Below, in pieces: positions 45,053-58,700 of a stretch of DNA of 64,000 nucleotides. The stretch is taken from positions 1 through 64,000 of the forward strand of contig VDFB02254991.1 of NCBI GenBank assembly GCA_007258455.2, written 5' to 3'. The stretch comes from Sequoia sempervirens (lineage: Eukaryota; Streptophyta; Pinopsida; Cupressales; Cupressaceae). Every line of letters starts with the position of its first letter. Position 1 is the first letter of the stretch. The position numbers were made by a program, and so were the translations under genes. The notes below the pieces were generated by a model that had not been told where the DNA came from, ran no database searches, and worked only from the letters and a program-made list of their open reading frames with translations.

Positions 45053-46685
45053 TTTAGCCCCCACTTTAGTGAGAGGATGGAATTACTTCAAAATTACACT
45101 AAAGTAGATGAACTTGCTTCAAGAGGGGTCTAAGTGCACCAATGCTAGTGAGATAGGACAACAATGAGCAAGAGGGGTGATCAAGCCCCCAGGATCAAGA
45201 TCTCATAGAAAATGAACATAGGCACAAAGAAACACACATATAAATGATATAAAGAGCAACATTAAGGCACAAGAATACAGTGCCAAAGACAAAGAGAAGA
45301 AAGGAAAACAAAACAAAAAGGGGTGGATGGATCAGGCTTTGACTGTTTGTTCAACATGATGTGGATTAGATCTAGGTTGTTTGTCTAAAAAGGCGCACTC
45401 ATTTTGAGGAAACATAACTCTAGGCCAATTGTTGGGTGAGTATCCAAAGAGGTGAGACACATACACACATGGCTGGTATGCACTCACACACACACGTGAG
45501 TGGCTATGTGAAAGTCATGCCTTGGTTGGGCTTCCTATCAAACCATACCAAAGTTATACCTCCTGATAACTTTGATAAGGCACCACACAACAATTAACTT
45601 CAAGCTTCATGAGGCAAGAAAAGATTTGTATGCTTGGGACTCATGAAAAAACAAGATGGCTCCACAGGAATGCAAGATGTATTATGCAAGGTGGCCATAT
45701 AACCAAAATTTTGTAAATACAAAGTGTAAAGAACATTCAAAGGAGTCTTGCTTAGTTCTTGTGAGGTCTTTAACTTAGGGAACATTGTGTCTAATGTCTC
45801 CAAGAGAGGAACAATCAAAGAATAAAAGATTCACAACTTATGGGATGGAGTGTGTCACATCAAGCCACCAAGAGGAATATAATATGCTAAGAGAGATTAT
45901 GCTCTTGAAGGACATCACACCCAATGTCATCCACAAAGTGAAAGAAGCATCGCATGAAGTAAAAAGACTACACCTTGAACATGAAAAGTAAAAGACTAAT
46001 GCCAATGTATTGCCCCACTCTAAATAAATTGTTAAACACCATGTTGTGAGCAATTACTTTAAAGTAGCAAATGATAAATTCTAACAATAAAGAGGACATA
46101 AGAGATTACTTGGAAAGCCCTATGCCAAGTCATATGTTTCCAAATAAAACTGTCATGCAAAAGAAAAGAGAAAGGGGGTTTCCCCCAAAATGCAACTCCA
46201 AACACACATAAGGGATCTATGGATTTGGGGTCAGTATGTTCTCGCTACAATGTTTTTAAGAGAGCTTGAAACTGTCATCATTCCCCAAATACACATAGAA
46301 CTGAAAGAATGACACAAAGAGAGTGAAAACAAAGAAAAAACTCTCGGTTCAACATGGAAGAGACATGAATGTATCGATGCCTTGTGTCATCCCAAAAATA
46401 AAAACACAAGACAAAGGAAAGATAAAGAAAAAGCTTTTGGGTCAACATGGAAGAGACATGAATGTTTGGATGCCTTGTGTATCCCTAAAAGGATAACACA
46501 AGATAAATGAAAAGATAAAAGGAAAATATAAAATATTGACAACATAGAGAAGAATGTAGGTACAAATAGAGGAATGTCACAAAGAGAGATACATCAAACA
46601 AAACATCATGTGGGATCACATCATGCACATGCAATCACAAAAAAGAAAAATAAATAATGTGAAAGACTAGTAAGTCATATGCAAG
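45053..46685 (-). other. post-protease region without RT or integrase
   Basis: Where pol should be, I find only short frames with no RT, RNase H or integrase landmark on either strand. Positions 45053-45075 hold the polypurine tract. Confidence 0.6.
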
Positions 46686-46916
46686 TCAACCTATGAGCAA
46701 GTAGTCAACATCCCAATCATGTTCATCATATATAGAAGGTGGAAAACTAGCCAAAGGGATAATAGCAGGTGTCAAACTAAGGTCATCACTAGGTTCAACA
46801 CTCTTCTTAGGAGAATTGTCATTTAAGCTCATGGAAGAGGAAAACAATGTATTCAATTCATTATGCACCTCCTCATCAATTTTAGTAATTTCCTCATCAT
46901 CATCTAAATTAATCAC
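46686..46916 (-). pseudogene. acidic linker after protease
   Basis: 76 codons, Asp/Glu/Ser-rich, ending YDEHDWDVDYLLIG. It resembles the linker that follows protease in Tat-like polyproteins. Without the downstream enzymes it marks the truncated end of the polyprotein. Confidence 0.45.
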
Positions 46917-47331
46917 AACAAGAGGTCAAATGATAATGTCTAAAGAATGGTTTATCTTTTTTTGTGGTTGCACTATAGGATCTTTTTGTGGTGAGGGAGA
47001 ATCATTGTGTATTGGTTCAGTCAAGTTTGGATTTTGATTTTCCTTTTTTATTTATTCATTTAACCTTTGAGCAAGGGCACAAAATCTATGCCTATGCTCT
47101 CTAGCACCTCTATTTCTTTTAGTTCCATTTTCAAGTTGCATTTGTGTAGGAGCAGGTTGATCAACCATAGGTTTCTTTTTCCCCTAAGGGGAGGAATGAA
47201 AGGAACCATGGAAGGTTGTTCAACCACTTTCTCTTTGACTTTGTAAACTTGTTTTATTCTAGGAGGCGTAATGGGATTATTTTTGTTGTCTCTTGATCTT
47301 TTGTAGGAATGGGTGAAGGTTTTTTCTTTGA

Positions 47332-48594
47332 TTAGTCTTGCTTATTTGTAATGTCTTTTGGTTCGATCATGGTTTTTTCAAGGATGGTAGGCTCGATCGT
47401 GGGTGGAAGTATGTTTCGAAGGGATAATTTTGCTATGCATTTTTCCTTGAAATTTTGGTAGGATTTGAAAAAGAAGCCCTCATGAGGTTTAATAGGTTCC
47501 ATAGGCTCAATCCAGAAGAAGTCTAAGGAAAATTTTCCACGAAAAGACAAAGGGTTAAAACCACTATGATGCATAGTGAAAACTTCATTGTCAAAGGGAA
47601 ACTTTAAGCATTTATGCACAACCAACAAGATCACTCCCATGGAGCATAGCCATGGGTGACCAAGCCTCACATGGAATTGATCTGACATTGATATGATGGA
47701 GAATTAGAAATCTAGTATTTGGGTATGTGTAGGATCATGATGAGCCAAAAAGTGGTGATATGATGGGTATGTGTAGGGTATGTGGTTGATGACTTTTTTT
47801 TTACCTAAAATTGATGAAATGAAAAGGTTTTTAAAGGATATTCTCAGCTTTCCACCAATATAAATTATGCTTTACTTTGAATTTAATAAATAATTATTAT
47901 TCATTTTCTATTTGAATTATGACTAAAGTCGATTGATAGGTTGATTGAAAAACATCTATAGCTTTCAAATAGTATCACATTTTTGAATCTGAAACATGCT
48001 TCACATACTATAGGATTAAAAAAAAATTGAATTTCATGAAGTTTTGACCAAGTTAAGGTGGTCGACATGCGATTTTTATATTTTTTAAAGTTGTAATAAA
48101 AAAATCATAATTAATTATTTACTTGGAAAAATATTACAAAACTTATATCTAAAATATTATAAAAATATTATCATTTTATTGTGGTTAGGGTGAAAAACAC
48201 CTACTTATTTTTTCCTTGAAATTTAAGTACTATTGCATCGAAATTCAAATTTTTACCAAATATATATTTTTTAAAATAAACCTAGTAGTTTAGAAACTAC
48301 ATCTAATTTTCTACAGATTATATTCTTACACATTTTTGAAATAATATAGATAACTTATTTAAAATTTTATGTCAAGTTGCCTAACTCTGATTTTTCTAAA
48401 ATTTTTGCCACTTAAGGGCCTATTTTTTCCATCATGATCCTGCACATACCCATTTTTGGTTCTACTATTAGAGGTAAGGTGATTGATCCCATCGTAGGGA
48501 AAGTGAAATCGTTATGCGTCTTAATCCATGCTTTCGGTTTGATATATATTTCTTGGTAAAGCTCATGTAGAAGTAAGAATTCCTGGGTGATCAC
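47332..48594 (-). pseudogene. aspartic protease split by TIR copy 3
   Basis: The upstream piece 48594-48412 ends MGSITLPLIVEPK; the downstream piece from 47688 reads RLGHPWLCSMGVILLVVHK and CLKFPFDNE. In gypsy proteases these are neighbouring (LPLKVGP, then LLGRPWLHS). The TIR element 47721-48451 lies exactly between, so it inserted in the protease gene. The GRPW motif has become GHPW. The active-site Asp lies upstream and is not clearly readable. Confidence 0.75.
47721..48451 (-). mobile_element. TIR DNA element, copy 3
   Basis: 731 bp. It starts GGGTATGTGTAGGATCAT and ends ATGATCCTGCACATACCC, with ATTT on both sides (47717-47720, 48452-48455). It is closest to copy 2, with small internal deletions. 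Non-coding. Confidence 0.88.
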
Positions 48595-48648
48595 ATTCTC
48601 TCCACATATGGGATATAATAATATCCCATTAGTAGGCTTATCATAGAT

Positions 48649-50473
48649 TCAGCTGGCTATGTAAAGAGGACCATCAGGTGCATGTTTAATTATATCTTTA
48701 GAGGAGAAATCAATGTCAAGAGGCTTTTTAGTTTGGACCTTACAATGTTGATTTTTGACCAATGCAACCAAACCTTTGATAGGATTGTGTTCTTGTTGAT
48801 CAGTATCCATAGGATTTTGTTGAATTGTATCTATATTCTCATCATTTGTCTCAACATTCATCACATAATAATTTGTCATTTCACTAGCTTTAACAAATGA
48901 AATATTATGTTTTGGCATGTGGTTGGTAAAGATTTGCAAATTCTAGTTAGGAAGGGCAACAAAATTATTTCCTTGATCATTAACACCACCAATAGAAATC
49001 CAATCAAAATAAATGAGGTCTTGCACAAGATGTTTAAGATGCTTACAATGTTTTGTACCATGTCCCTTTTGTCGGTGATAATGGAAATAATATTTTGATC
49101 TTAATTTTGAAGGTAGAGGCTTATTAGGATCAGGTGTTTTAATGAGAGGCAAGGTAATCATTTGTTGTTGTAAAATTTGTGACATTGTGTTAAGAAGGGT
49201 ATTGGGTAGGGGAGTGAATTGTATTTTTGGGTTCATATAGCTAAAGGGTATCGCTGGTTTTATGACAACTACTTGGGTATTGAATTGTTGAGTTGTTTTT
49301 CGAGGGGGATTTAGTTGAAGGAAGCCTTTATTTTGTTTTCTAAAAGGTTGGTAATTTTTTTGGTTTGTGGACTCAGACTTCTTGGTTCAGTTAGAGGTGG
49401 ACTTTGCATCATGGCTACTAACTAAGTTTTGATAATCATGGAGGGTAGTACATAAGTGCATGAAGGAGCAGAATTTCATCATGGTAAGCTTGTCTTGTAT
49501 CTTGCTTTACAAATTCTCTATGAACATCTTTTGAAGGTGAGGGTAAGGGACCTTTACATCAATTTGGGAATAAAGCGATTGATAGAGTGAAATAAAGTTA
49601 GTAACCTTTTCCTCTTCTTTTTGCTTACATTTCATCAAATTGGCCAAGGCCATCTTAGGAGTCATATGAAATTATAAATGGTTTATAAAATCCTAAATAA
49701 GTTCATTGAATGAATGAATTGAGTTGTTTGGTAACAAAGAAAACTAGTCTAAGGCAGTATCCTTCAAGGATCTAGGGAAAAGTTTAGCCAAGAGTTTATC
49801 ACCAAGGAAAAATTCACTACATAAGGTGGTATAGGCAGCAACATGGTTAGAAGGATCTCCCTTCCCCCCATATTTCTTGAATCTAGGCACCTCTACACCT
49901 TGTGGCATCGGTGTTCACAATATCTCCAAGGAAAAGGGGTTGCTTTTGACATAATATGTGGGTGGGTCATTTTTAATTTTGGTTGATAGTGGAAACTTTT
50001 TTTTGAAGGGATGGAATGGTTTGGAAATGTTGGTGTATGAGAGGGTCATTCCTGGTATTGTGATAGGGAGGTGAATATGGTGGAGGTTTGTATGTGTTCG
50101 AGGGACAGGTGAATGGAATGCTTATTGGTGGTAAGGTGATAGAAGATATGAGATGTGATGCCACAATGGTACTAGGGATGCTAACAAAAATACCAAAGGA
50201 AGGGATCACATTACTAGTTGGTTGCATTGTTGTTGTGACTTGAGGGTTGGTATAGGTAGGAATAGAGGCAATTGTTGTGGGAGGAGGAATTTGAATTCCT
50301 CTTTGGCTTGTGACATTGTTTGTAGGTAAAGGACTACTAGTGTTTGAGGGAAAGTGTTTTCCAAATATTTGAACTATGTTACGCACAAGGTCAAGTCCAT
50401 TTTCACTTTCAAACATGCAATGAATTCTATCTATGGCAGGGATGGTAGTACTTGAAATGTTGTCATTACTCAC
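48649..50473 (-). pseudogene. gag of the 43322-53044 element
   Basis: It starts at Met 50473 (MSNDNISSTTIPAIDRIHCM). A Pro/Thr/Ser-rich N-terminus runs to about 49973. The gag domain follows: RFKKYGGKGDPSNHVAAY, then FPRSLKDTAL, WFSLLPNN and SIHSFNELI (about 49890-49690). A linker leads to the zinc-knuckle region YYFHYHRQKGHGTKHCKHLK (49236-48943), in which the first Cys of the C-x2-H-x4-H-x4-C form is Phe. The frame is nearly continuous with about half a dozen stops. It is related to, but clearly distinct from, the gag of the two long Tat copies. Confidence 0.75.
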
Positions 50474-51211
50474 TTGTTGTTGTAGGTTTGCTAAGTCTTC
50501 ATGAATTTGAATTATTTTTTCTTACGGAACACTACAAACCACTGTTTCAACATGCATTACACTACTTGAAGGCAAAGAGTTGTTAAGGGTATGGTCCATA
50601 CCTAGTAAACTAGTGTCAATACTAGGAGTGAAAGATCTAGACAACCCAATATCCACAACAATTATGCTATTGTGGGATGACAAGATTCTCAAACTTCATC
50701 TCACTATAGTATTAGCAATAGGACACCAATTAGAAATGCTCATGCAAGGGATACTAAATGGAATATGAATGCAAACACAATGTAAGCTAAATGCAATGAA
50801 ATGAATATAATAGAAACTTTGTAAACTGAAACAAAAAGTCATCAGCAATAAATAGGAGCACAAAAATAGTGTTTTAAATTATGGAAAATTTAGTTTAAAA
50901 TATGCACTAGGACTAAATCACCCAGAGGGGCGTATGAGTCCTAGTGGGTATTTTTCAAAAAATTCCAAAAATTTCAAGTGATTTTTATGGTTTTTAGTTT
51001 GTTTGATCTGTAAGGTAAGTGTAAATGAAGACTTTATATGATTTGAGATGATTTGAGATGCAAAAATGCAAGCTATATTCACTTTCACTAATGCAAAAAT
51101 TAGAAACCCTAGAATTCCAATTAACTAATGCAAACCCTAATGCAATGTTAATGCAAGAAAGTTCTAGGATGATGATGCACTCCAAATTAGAATTATGATG
51201 TTCTATATGTA
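50474..51211 (-). other. leader of the 43322-53044 element
   Basis: Non-coding stretch between primer site and gag. It contains one more imperfect CATATGAGTCC-type palindrome near 50908-50942. Confidence 0.5.
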
Positions 51212-51221
51212 GGTTCACCAA
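51212..51221 (-). other. primer binding site of the 43322-53044 element
   Basis: Minus-strand TGGTGAACCT, two bases after the LTR end CCTTTCA. The tRNA is not assigned. Confidence 0.5.
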
Positions 51222-51223
51222 AA

Positions 51224-53044
51224 TGAAAGGATGAATTTTGTTGGTTCTATGCTTGGGAGATAGAACAACAATCTTGTACACTCTCATTCAAGGAAAACCT
51301 TAGAGATCTCAATCCAATGAAGAAAGGGGAAAGAGATATGACTATAGGGTTGTCTTAGGGTCTAATTATAAACTAGAGAGGGGTTCACCACCAAGCTAGG
51401 GATTGGAAAGACTAATGAAATGAAAGATCTAATGCTTAAACCTAATGCAATCCAATCCTTCACTAAATGACATAGAAAAGTATGTAAACAAAAAATTGAG
51501 AGATGAAAGGTGTGCACCTAGAAACCTAAAGGGGACTGGATGAAGCTCTAAAATGCTAAAAAAACTAATTTTAATGTTGACTAGGACTCATATGCCAGAT
51601 GGGGCAATTTAGTCCTAGACTAGGGCTTTTGGGAAGGAACTGGTTTTTGGCACTATAGATTTTGAATCTGCAAAAATTTGGAAAATGACCCATACTGGGA
51701 CTCATATGCCAGAGTGGCATATCAGTCTAGTTAGGGATTTCTAGAAATTCAAGGTGTGAATTTTCTCTTCAATATCTACTCTATCCTTTCCAACTGATTT
51801 TTGGATTTGAAACCCTTATTTGCAGCCTGTAGAAGTCTTCCAATGATCTCCAATGCAAGGTGACAATTGTGGAAAATCTGAACATTTTGACAACTATCTC
51901 AAAACTTTCTCTTCAATGTTTCTTCAACCTAGACCTACAAATCACACACTAAAGAGAGGGGAAAATGTTATTTTGTTAGTGGAAAGGAGTTTTCCTTGAT
52001 CAAACCCCCTGTTGGTAATCAAACCTTGTAATTAAAAGAGATAGGAAAAGAGAATGATGAATGAACAACATGCAATGTTACAACTCACCAAACCCTAGCA
52101 ATAAAGTGTTGCAAACATGTATGAAGTGGCTCCAATGGATGTACATCTTGACTCTTGCTTGAATGTGATAGATTTGAAATGAATGATAACTTGAATCATC
52201 AAACTCTACATCACAATTGTTAGCTCAAAAACAAACATGATGCATGATGAATTTGACATGATCCTTGATTCTTAAATAATGCTCAAAAACACTTGATAAT
52301 CTACCCTTGAATGTGTTTGAATTCTCTTGTAAACTCTTGAATGCTCTTGTGAACTTGAATTTTCTATAAGGATACTCATTCAACTTGCTAGGTGTAAAAT
52401 GAGTGAAACAAACTTGTATTTATACTTGTTTATGCCAAAATTCCTGAAATCACAACACTACAAGCTAACATCAGATTTAGGAAGATAAAATTCGGCTAAG
52501 AATTTGAATTAAATTTTATTTTGGGCCACACAAAACTCATACATTTAGGGTGGCATATGAGTCCCATTAGGCATTAATTATGGGACCACTTTCAAAAATA
52601 CTTAAAAAGGTGTAAAATCTAGATCAGGACCCAAAACCCTAGTTGGGACCCATATGCCCAAGGTGGCATATGAGTCCTAGACCACCAAATATGGGCCATA
52701 ACACCTGAAAACACCTAAATTATGATTGGATGTTAGTTTATGTTGGGATTATCCTCAAAAAGATGCATTAAATGAGGCATGTGGATGCAAAATAAGGCTA
52801 ATTAAAGCATAAAGAAGCCCAAGTATTAATGACAACATTAGAAAGGTGTGAAAATGTGTTACAACACTTTACAACACCTTAAAATAAGGTATGATTAGGT
52901 TTATTTAATTTACAAGGGCCCAAGACCTAATGTGAGTGTGTTAAACACATTGCAACACTAAGTCAAGGAATCATTAAGCTCAATTTTATAAGGAGGGCCC
53001 AAACAAGTGGGAAAATGTCACCAACGACATTTTTCTACACTACA
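51224..53044 (-). repeat. 5' LTR of the 43322-53044 element
   Basis: 1821 bp. On the plus strand it starts TGAAAGGATGAATTTTG and ends ACACTACA. It has the same palindrome series as its partner (51697, 52645-52677). Confidence 0.82.
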
Positions 53045-53205
53045 AAAAAAATATTCTCAATTATCATTTGATAATTTTGATATCACATAGGCAAATAAAA
53101 TTATAAAATATTGATGATTAAAACACATTCTCCTCCAGTTTATTTTATTCTTATATTCATGAAATCAATTCATTTTATATAAAGTAAAAGTAAATTAAAT
53201 GGTTT

Positions 53206-54624
53206 TGTGGACACTGAAAAAATGTCTTGAAGGATGTCATACACTCGAATCAGGTATACTAGCACCACTTCATCCTCAAATCCATCCTCTTTTTTCTTAA
53301 TTAATTAAATTAGCATAGTCATCTAATTAATTATGTCATTTGCATCTATTAACCTAATTAACTTAATCAAGTTAATTCACCCCCTTCCACGCTAACATTT
53401 CATCTCATTAAATTAAATAAATCAAACTATTTAATTTAAATCCCTAAATCTTCCTATTTAATTAAATAACCCTAAGTTATTTAATTAAATATCATCACCC
53501 TTCCCCCTTTTTTCATCAAATCACTTAATTTAATGAATATCATCTAAATTCTTCTAATCCCCTAAATTGTATGATTAAACCCTTGTTTAATTAACAATTA
53601 TTAATTAATCTAATCCCCCCACTTGCAAGGGAATATTCCAAGGGAATTTTCCTTCTCCTTTTGCATAATTTAATTTTCTTTTAATTAACTAAACTATCTT
53701 CTTTCCTCACCCATGAGAATATTCCAAAGAATATTCTCTCTCCTTAGTCATTTCAAAAAGGGGAATATTCCTTTTTCTAACAAACTTACTTGACTTCTTG
53801 AGAAAGTTAACTTGTGACCTCTTGGGCAAGTTGAAAGTCTGTTTGTTTGGACAAAGGTGGACCCTTGATTAAATCTCATCATGCATTCTCACTCGTTGAT
53901 GAGAATCCATGATCCATGCCTCCAATTTCCTCCATCCTTGACCATTGATTAGCTTTTTCAATCTCAACCTTCCATTTCTCATTTGCTCTCCTATAAATAG
54001 GTCACTATTTGGAGACAAATGGATCCATCTTTCAAAAATAAACTTATGCTATTGAAATCACTCATACTCACACTCACATTTAGCACACAGTTAACATATT
54101 TTAGTTCATTTTAATTACATTAATTAGCTTTAAGATTCCATTAATGACTTCCATGATCACATAATGCATCCATTTAGCTTGTTTATTAATTAAGTTTTAA
54201 ATATTTTAGCTTAAAATCTATTTAGATTAGCTTAGCTTTTGCATAAATAGATAATTTTTACCATAAAATCATATTAAATTAGCTTGCATCATGCTCATTT
54301 AGATTAAAATCATGTTTTCCTACACATCTCACAACCATTCCACTAGTTTTCTTCAATAAAATTGACTGGGAAAAATCTCATCAGTCCACGGGATGAAAGG
54401 GTCACCATTCCACATCAATGTGACACCACTCCCACAATGGGATAAGTTTCAGATGGATTAGAGTAGAAATTTTAATTCTTTCATAGTTTAGAATGCTTAA
54501 TTTGATAAAAGTTTAATTCAATTTACATTTGATTGATCCTATTTAGATTGGTGTTAATGGATTCATTATGCTTCGATTCTTCATGGATCAAGCGTAATCG
54601 ACCCATACTAATATGTCGGTCACA
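53206..54624 (+). repeat. 5' LTR of the second Tat element
   Basis: 1419 bp, TGTGGACACTG to GTCGGTCACA. It aligns over its whole length with the LTR 20829-25308 (insert removed), including the 16-bp-arm hairpin (53455-53491). Confidence 0.85.
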
Positions 54625-54627
54625 TTC

Positions 54628-54644
54628 TGGCACTAGAAGGAGGG
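54628..54644 (+). other. primer binding site of the second Tat element
   Basis: TGGCACTAGAAGGAGGG, three bases after the LTR end. Confidence 0.6.
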
Positions 54645-57590
54645 CACAACTAATCAATTTTTTGCAAGATTCAGCGATGCCAAAAAGAATTCTAGTGACG
54701 CCCTTGCTAGGCATCACCATATAGCAATGTTATCATAAGAAACAATGACACCTATTTAATATCCCAACATTGATTAAACTAAACGATGATGCTAATACTT
54801 TTTAGAGGTATTGAAATTTGCAAACGATGATGCTCCCCAAATAGTGATGATATCATCGTCACTTGTTTTCTATAAAGTGATGCCCATATTCACCAGAGCG
54901 ATGCCCAAATGACTTATAGCGACGCTATCGTGAACAACAATTCCCTTCTCTGATAAGAAAAAAATGAAGATCAATTTTCAACATGTGCCTTAATTTTTTT
55001 ACTTTATCTAATCAATGACATGCCTCTGACTTTGTTATGGTTTTTAGGCTAACTAGGTTTTGCAAGTTGGATGATAAAATTTGAAGTGAAGAATCATTCT
55101 CATCTTTGAATCTTATAATTGTAACAAGTTTTTGATGCTTTTGGGGAAATTATAACCCATTTTACTATGCTTTTCATTTTATGTGTTAGGATCACACTAA
55201 TTTTCATTTCAGTTTAAAAAGAATGCTCAAATGGGACTAAAATTGAACCCTCATTTCATCATTTTATTTTGGGATTAAAATTGAACAAGGCAACTAAACA
55301 TTTCGTTGGGTGCATAAAATGAAGTCATCTTAGCTTTTGGGGCTAAAATTAATGAGAATTTGCTATGTTTTTGGATATGCAACTTTGTTATTGAATGTGT
55401 ATGCACTTATCTCATGCTAGTCGGTGATCTTGAGAATAAAAAATATTCTTTGATATTTTGCATAATCACCCACATATTTTGATTTGGTTTAAAAATGAAC
55501 CCTTTGCTAGTGCATGGAAAAGGTGTGGTGTGTGTTCTCTCCTTGTTTCATGTGAATTGGGATGATTGAACTACAAATGTACTTCCTTGCTATTGTTTAT
55601 CTTTAGAGGGCCTACCTCCTTGCTTCGAAAGGAGGGAATCACCCAAGGGGTAACGAGCTAAACCCAAGCTCTTTCAAGTCACTATATAAAAATGTGTTTC
55701 TGATGGAAGTTATAAATAATAGGTGTGGATGCATCATACTGACAAGTGTCACCCTTAGTGTCCATGCGATACATCAAAATATCTTCATAGGAAGAGACTA
55801 GGAGGCCTCTTAGTTGAAGTAACCTTGAGCTAATCTTTCTACATGTATGGCCACCTTGAATGAAAGCCCTTACTAAGAACCATTGTTTAGAATCTAAAAA
55901 AATTTATGCTTGTTGGTGCAAGAATGGTCATTCTGAAGCCGTGCAACATTTTTACTATTCATTATTGAAATAGAAAAATCCTTAGGATGTTTGGATCTTC
56001 AGGAGTTTAAGATTTGGTGGTCTCGAGAAGTGTGTGTCGTGGAGGGGAGCAAGTGTCGCCAAATCTCTAATTGTTCACATTGTCTTAGTTTTTAGAGAAA
56101 TTCGAGTGGAGATTCAACAAGTAGTACCTTTTGAGTCTAGGATGGTAAATTCTTGTGAGTCAATTAAATACTTTGCTTGGTTCCAAAACATTACAAACAA
56201 ACATTCACAATCTTCCTCAAAATTTCAAACCCTTTGGTCTAAGTATGGATACCTTTTGAAATAGCCTTGATATTAATGCTTGTCCTAAGGATTTTATCCT
56301 TAGAGATTTCTAAATATCCTAACTTATATCTCAATCCATACTTTCCAAAGTTAACATAAGAAACTATGACTTGAATTTCATCATTTTCACAAAATGGACA
56401 TTGTGAAATTTATGATGTTTTTGACATAGACGTTTAGTTTGAAAACATAATGAAGACAAGTGTTCATGGTAAAATAAATTCACTTAAGCAAGATAAACTT
56501 GAAAAATTAAACCCCACATGACCATTTGGAGATCGATTTCTCCCGTTGAACAACCCGATTTTACACTTGCTATTATTCAACAAAACTTTGAACTCATTAA
56601 AAGAGAAAAAACTGATATCATTAGTAGTTTGAGAAGCTTCACTTTTGAAATAAAGGAACACCAACCCAATGGATAAACACAACAAATATCATAGAAGAAT
56701 AAGAGGAACAAGTTGACATTGAGGCTAGAAGTCCCATATTACCACCACCCGCATGGCAATAAATATCCTCTTTTCTTCCATAAACTTGGACTTTTTCTAA
56801 ATTATCTCACACAAAATTAGAATCCTCAAGAGAATTTCTATAGGTTGTCATTTCAAACTTAGGAATCTTACTCCAAAATCTCTCAAAAAACACCTTTTAA
56901 CACTTCACCAAAATAAAACCAAATTGTTATACTATTTCTACAAATGTGTTTCAAGGAGCAATCCATACTTTTATATGTTCTTTTTCGGTCAAAATCTTGG
57001 TCTGTTTAACGATAATGAACCTATCTAAAACATTGGGTCTTTAGGATTTGAACACTTTAGAGGTCTATCATGTTTCTCACTACATTGGTTTTTTCAAACA
57101 AAGGTTCACTTTAGGTCAACATTGGGTCAACCATTTCATTCACCCCTCCAAAAAATTTCATCCTTCACTTCACCTATCTTTGTAAAAAATTCAAATACAC
57201 CAACACTTTTTCACTTTAACATCTATCAAACCAACCCCTAACTTAGCTAGTTTGTATGTGAAATGTATCCTTTTTCATGCACTTAGTTGAGTTTGTTATC
57301 ATCTTTGAACTAGTTTATCTTGAAGGTCACTAGTCTACCCTAAATATTTCCAAGTTCATAAACATCCTTTATCCTAACATCCAAATATCAAACATCAAAC
57401 TTTTAAGCCCAAAATTTTTGTCCCAAAACGTTTGCAAAGATCACTTTCCATATCATCCACCTTTTCATATCCCATTATCATCATTGTTCCAAAAATTCTT
57501 AGAGAATCCCTTCTACCTAGATTTGAGTCAACTAAAGAGTTCAAACATTACATATCTCAACACAACTCTCCCATAGGTGACCCAAAATTT
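54645..57590 (+). other. leader of the second Tat element
   Basis: It aligns with 17639-20811. It contains the GCGATGC motif cluster (54670-54930) and the conserved short frame 56518-56676. No recognised domain. Confidence 0.65.
56518..56676 (+). CDS. short conserved leader ORF, copy in the second Tat element
   Basis: 52 codons from MTIWRSISPVEQ to a TAA at 56674-56676. It is the counterpart of 18708-18917. Function unknown; the upstream part of the frame is broken here. Confidence 0.35.
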   Translation: MTIWRSISPVEQPDFTLAIIQQNFELIKREKTDIISSLRSFTFEIKEHQPNG

Positions 57591-58700
57591 ATGGTAAAGA
57601 CAAGATCACAACACAAGAGAATCATGGAGAAAACCAAAGTTACATTTACCTCAAGTGATCCAAATCCTCTAGAATTTGATCTAAGAAGTCAAGTTACCCC
57701 ATCACAAAAACCATCATCTTCATCAGGGCCATATGAGATAGAAGACATCATGAATAATCCATTTCAACTTACTAGGGAAGAAATCATGAAACATCAAGCC
57801 TTGGGAAGCGTAGCTCCAATTTTCCCATCATTTGTTGCACAAAATTTGACACAAGGATTCACAACTCCATCATTAGGTCTAAATCAAACATCCACTCCTA
57901 GTCTTGGAACTAGCCTTGTCAAGGACTTTGGTCTAACTCTTCCATTTGAAAGCAACACACTTGTGGGTACCATTGATACCAATCCTCCATCCCAAACCAC
58001 TACATGGAAACCTACCTTTGGTTCTCCTCCCATTCTTTAAGATCCCCAGCACCCATATAAATCCCTTGAACTTCATTACTCCACCACAACCTCCACATAT
58101 TGAGGACACCCCTCTTCATCCATAGCCATGAGTACCACAAGTGTTCCCACCATCACACAAAGTATTGTGGACCAAGTATCAAAAGTAGATCCAAAAGGGA
58201 AAGAAAATACCCTCACACAAAGTCAACCCTTAATGCAAATAGGGAAATCTCTATCCAATCCTCCAACTGGTTCATCCGTACCATTAGTTTCACAAAACAC
58301 ATCCATCCCATCCATTATCAAACCATCTCAAAAAAATCCCCTAGTCATGAATCCCATCACCCCGAGTAATACCTTATCTACATCCCTAACATAAGGAAAT
58401 CCTCATGACATAGGATAAGAGAATCTTTTTAATCAATGGACTCAAGGTCCTAGTGTGTCATTACCATCGCAAAATCTAATGGCACAATCTTCATCTTTTC
58501 CCATGGTCCCCTTCACCATGAAAAATCAAATGGGACCTCAAACATACATTCCTCCACCCCAATCCACTATCTTACAATGAATGTTAAACCAAGGGAATTC
58601 CCAACCTCTCATCAACAACTTGCTACCAACTCAAAACATCACCACTCAAAATCCATCATAGATGTCACAAAAATCAACCAATCCTACATTGCAAGTGCAT
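57591..58700 (+). pseudogene. N-terminal gag of the second Tat element
   Basis: MVKTRSQHKRIMEKTKV at 57591 aligns with the start at 17638 of the first copy. The frame stays open to 58040 (it is also open upstream to 57432) and then continues in pieces (58128-58394 and on). The product is Ser/Thr/Pro-rich, with SSGPYEIEDIMNNPFQL, then LTREEIMKHQ. It breaks off at 58700 where the LTR element is inserted. Gag resumes at 62258 with the polyglutamine tract. Confidence 0.75.

Larger units (their letters stand above)
43322..53044 (-). mobile_element. gag-protease-only gypsy element with large LTRs
   Basis: 9.7 kb with LTRs 43322-45052 and 51224-53044. AAAAT (43317-43321) and AAAAA (53045-53049) flank it, a weak match in low-complexity DNA. 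In minus orientation the polypurine tract GTGGGGGCTAAA precedes the 3' LTR start TGTAGTGTC, and TGGTGAACC follows the 5' LTR by two bases. Inside are gag and protease of the Tat/Athila-like style but no RT, RNase H or integrase between protease and 3' LTR. A TIR element (47721-48451) sits within the protease. Confidence 0.82.
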
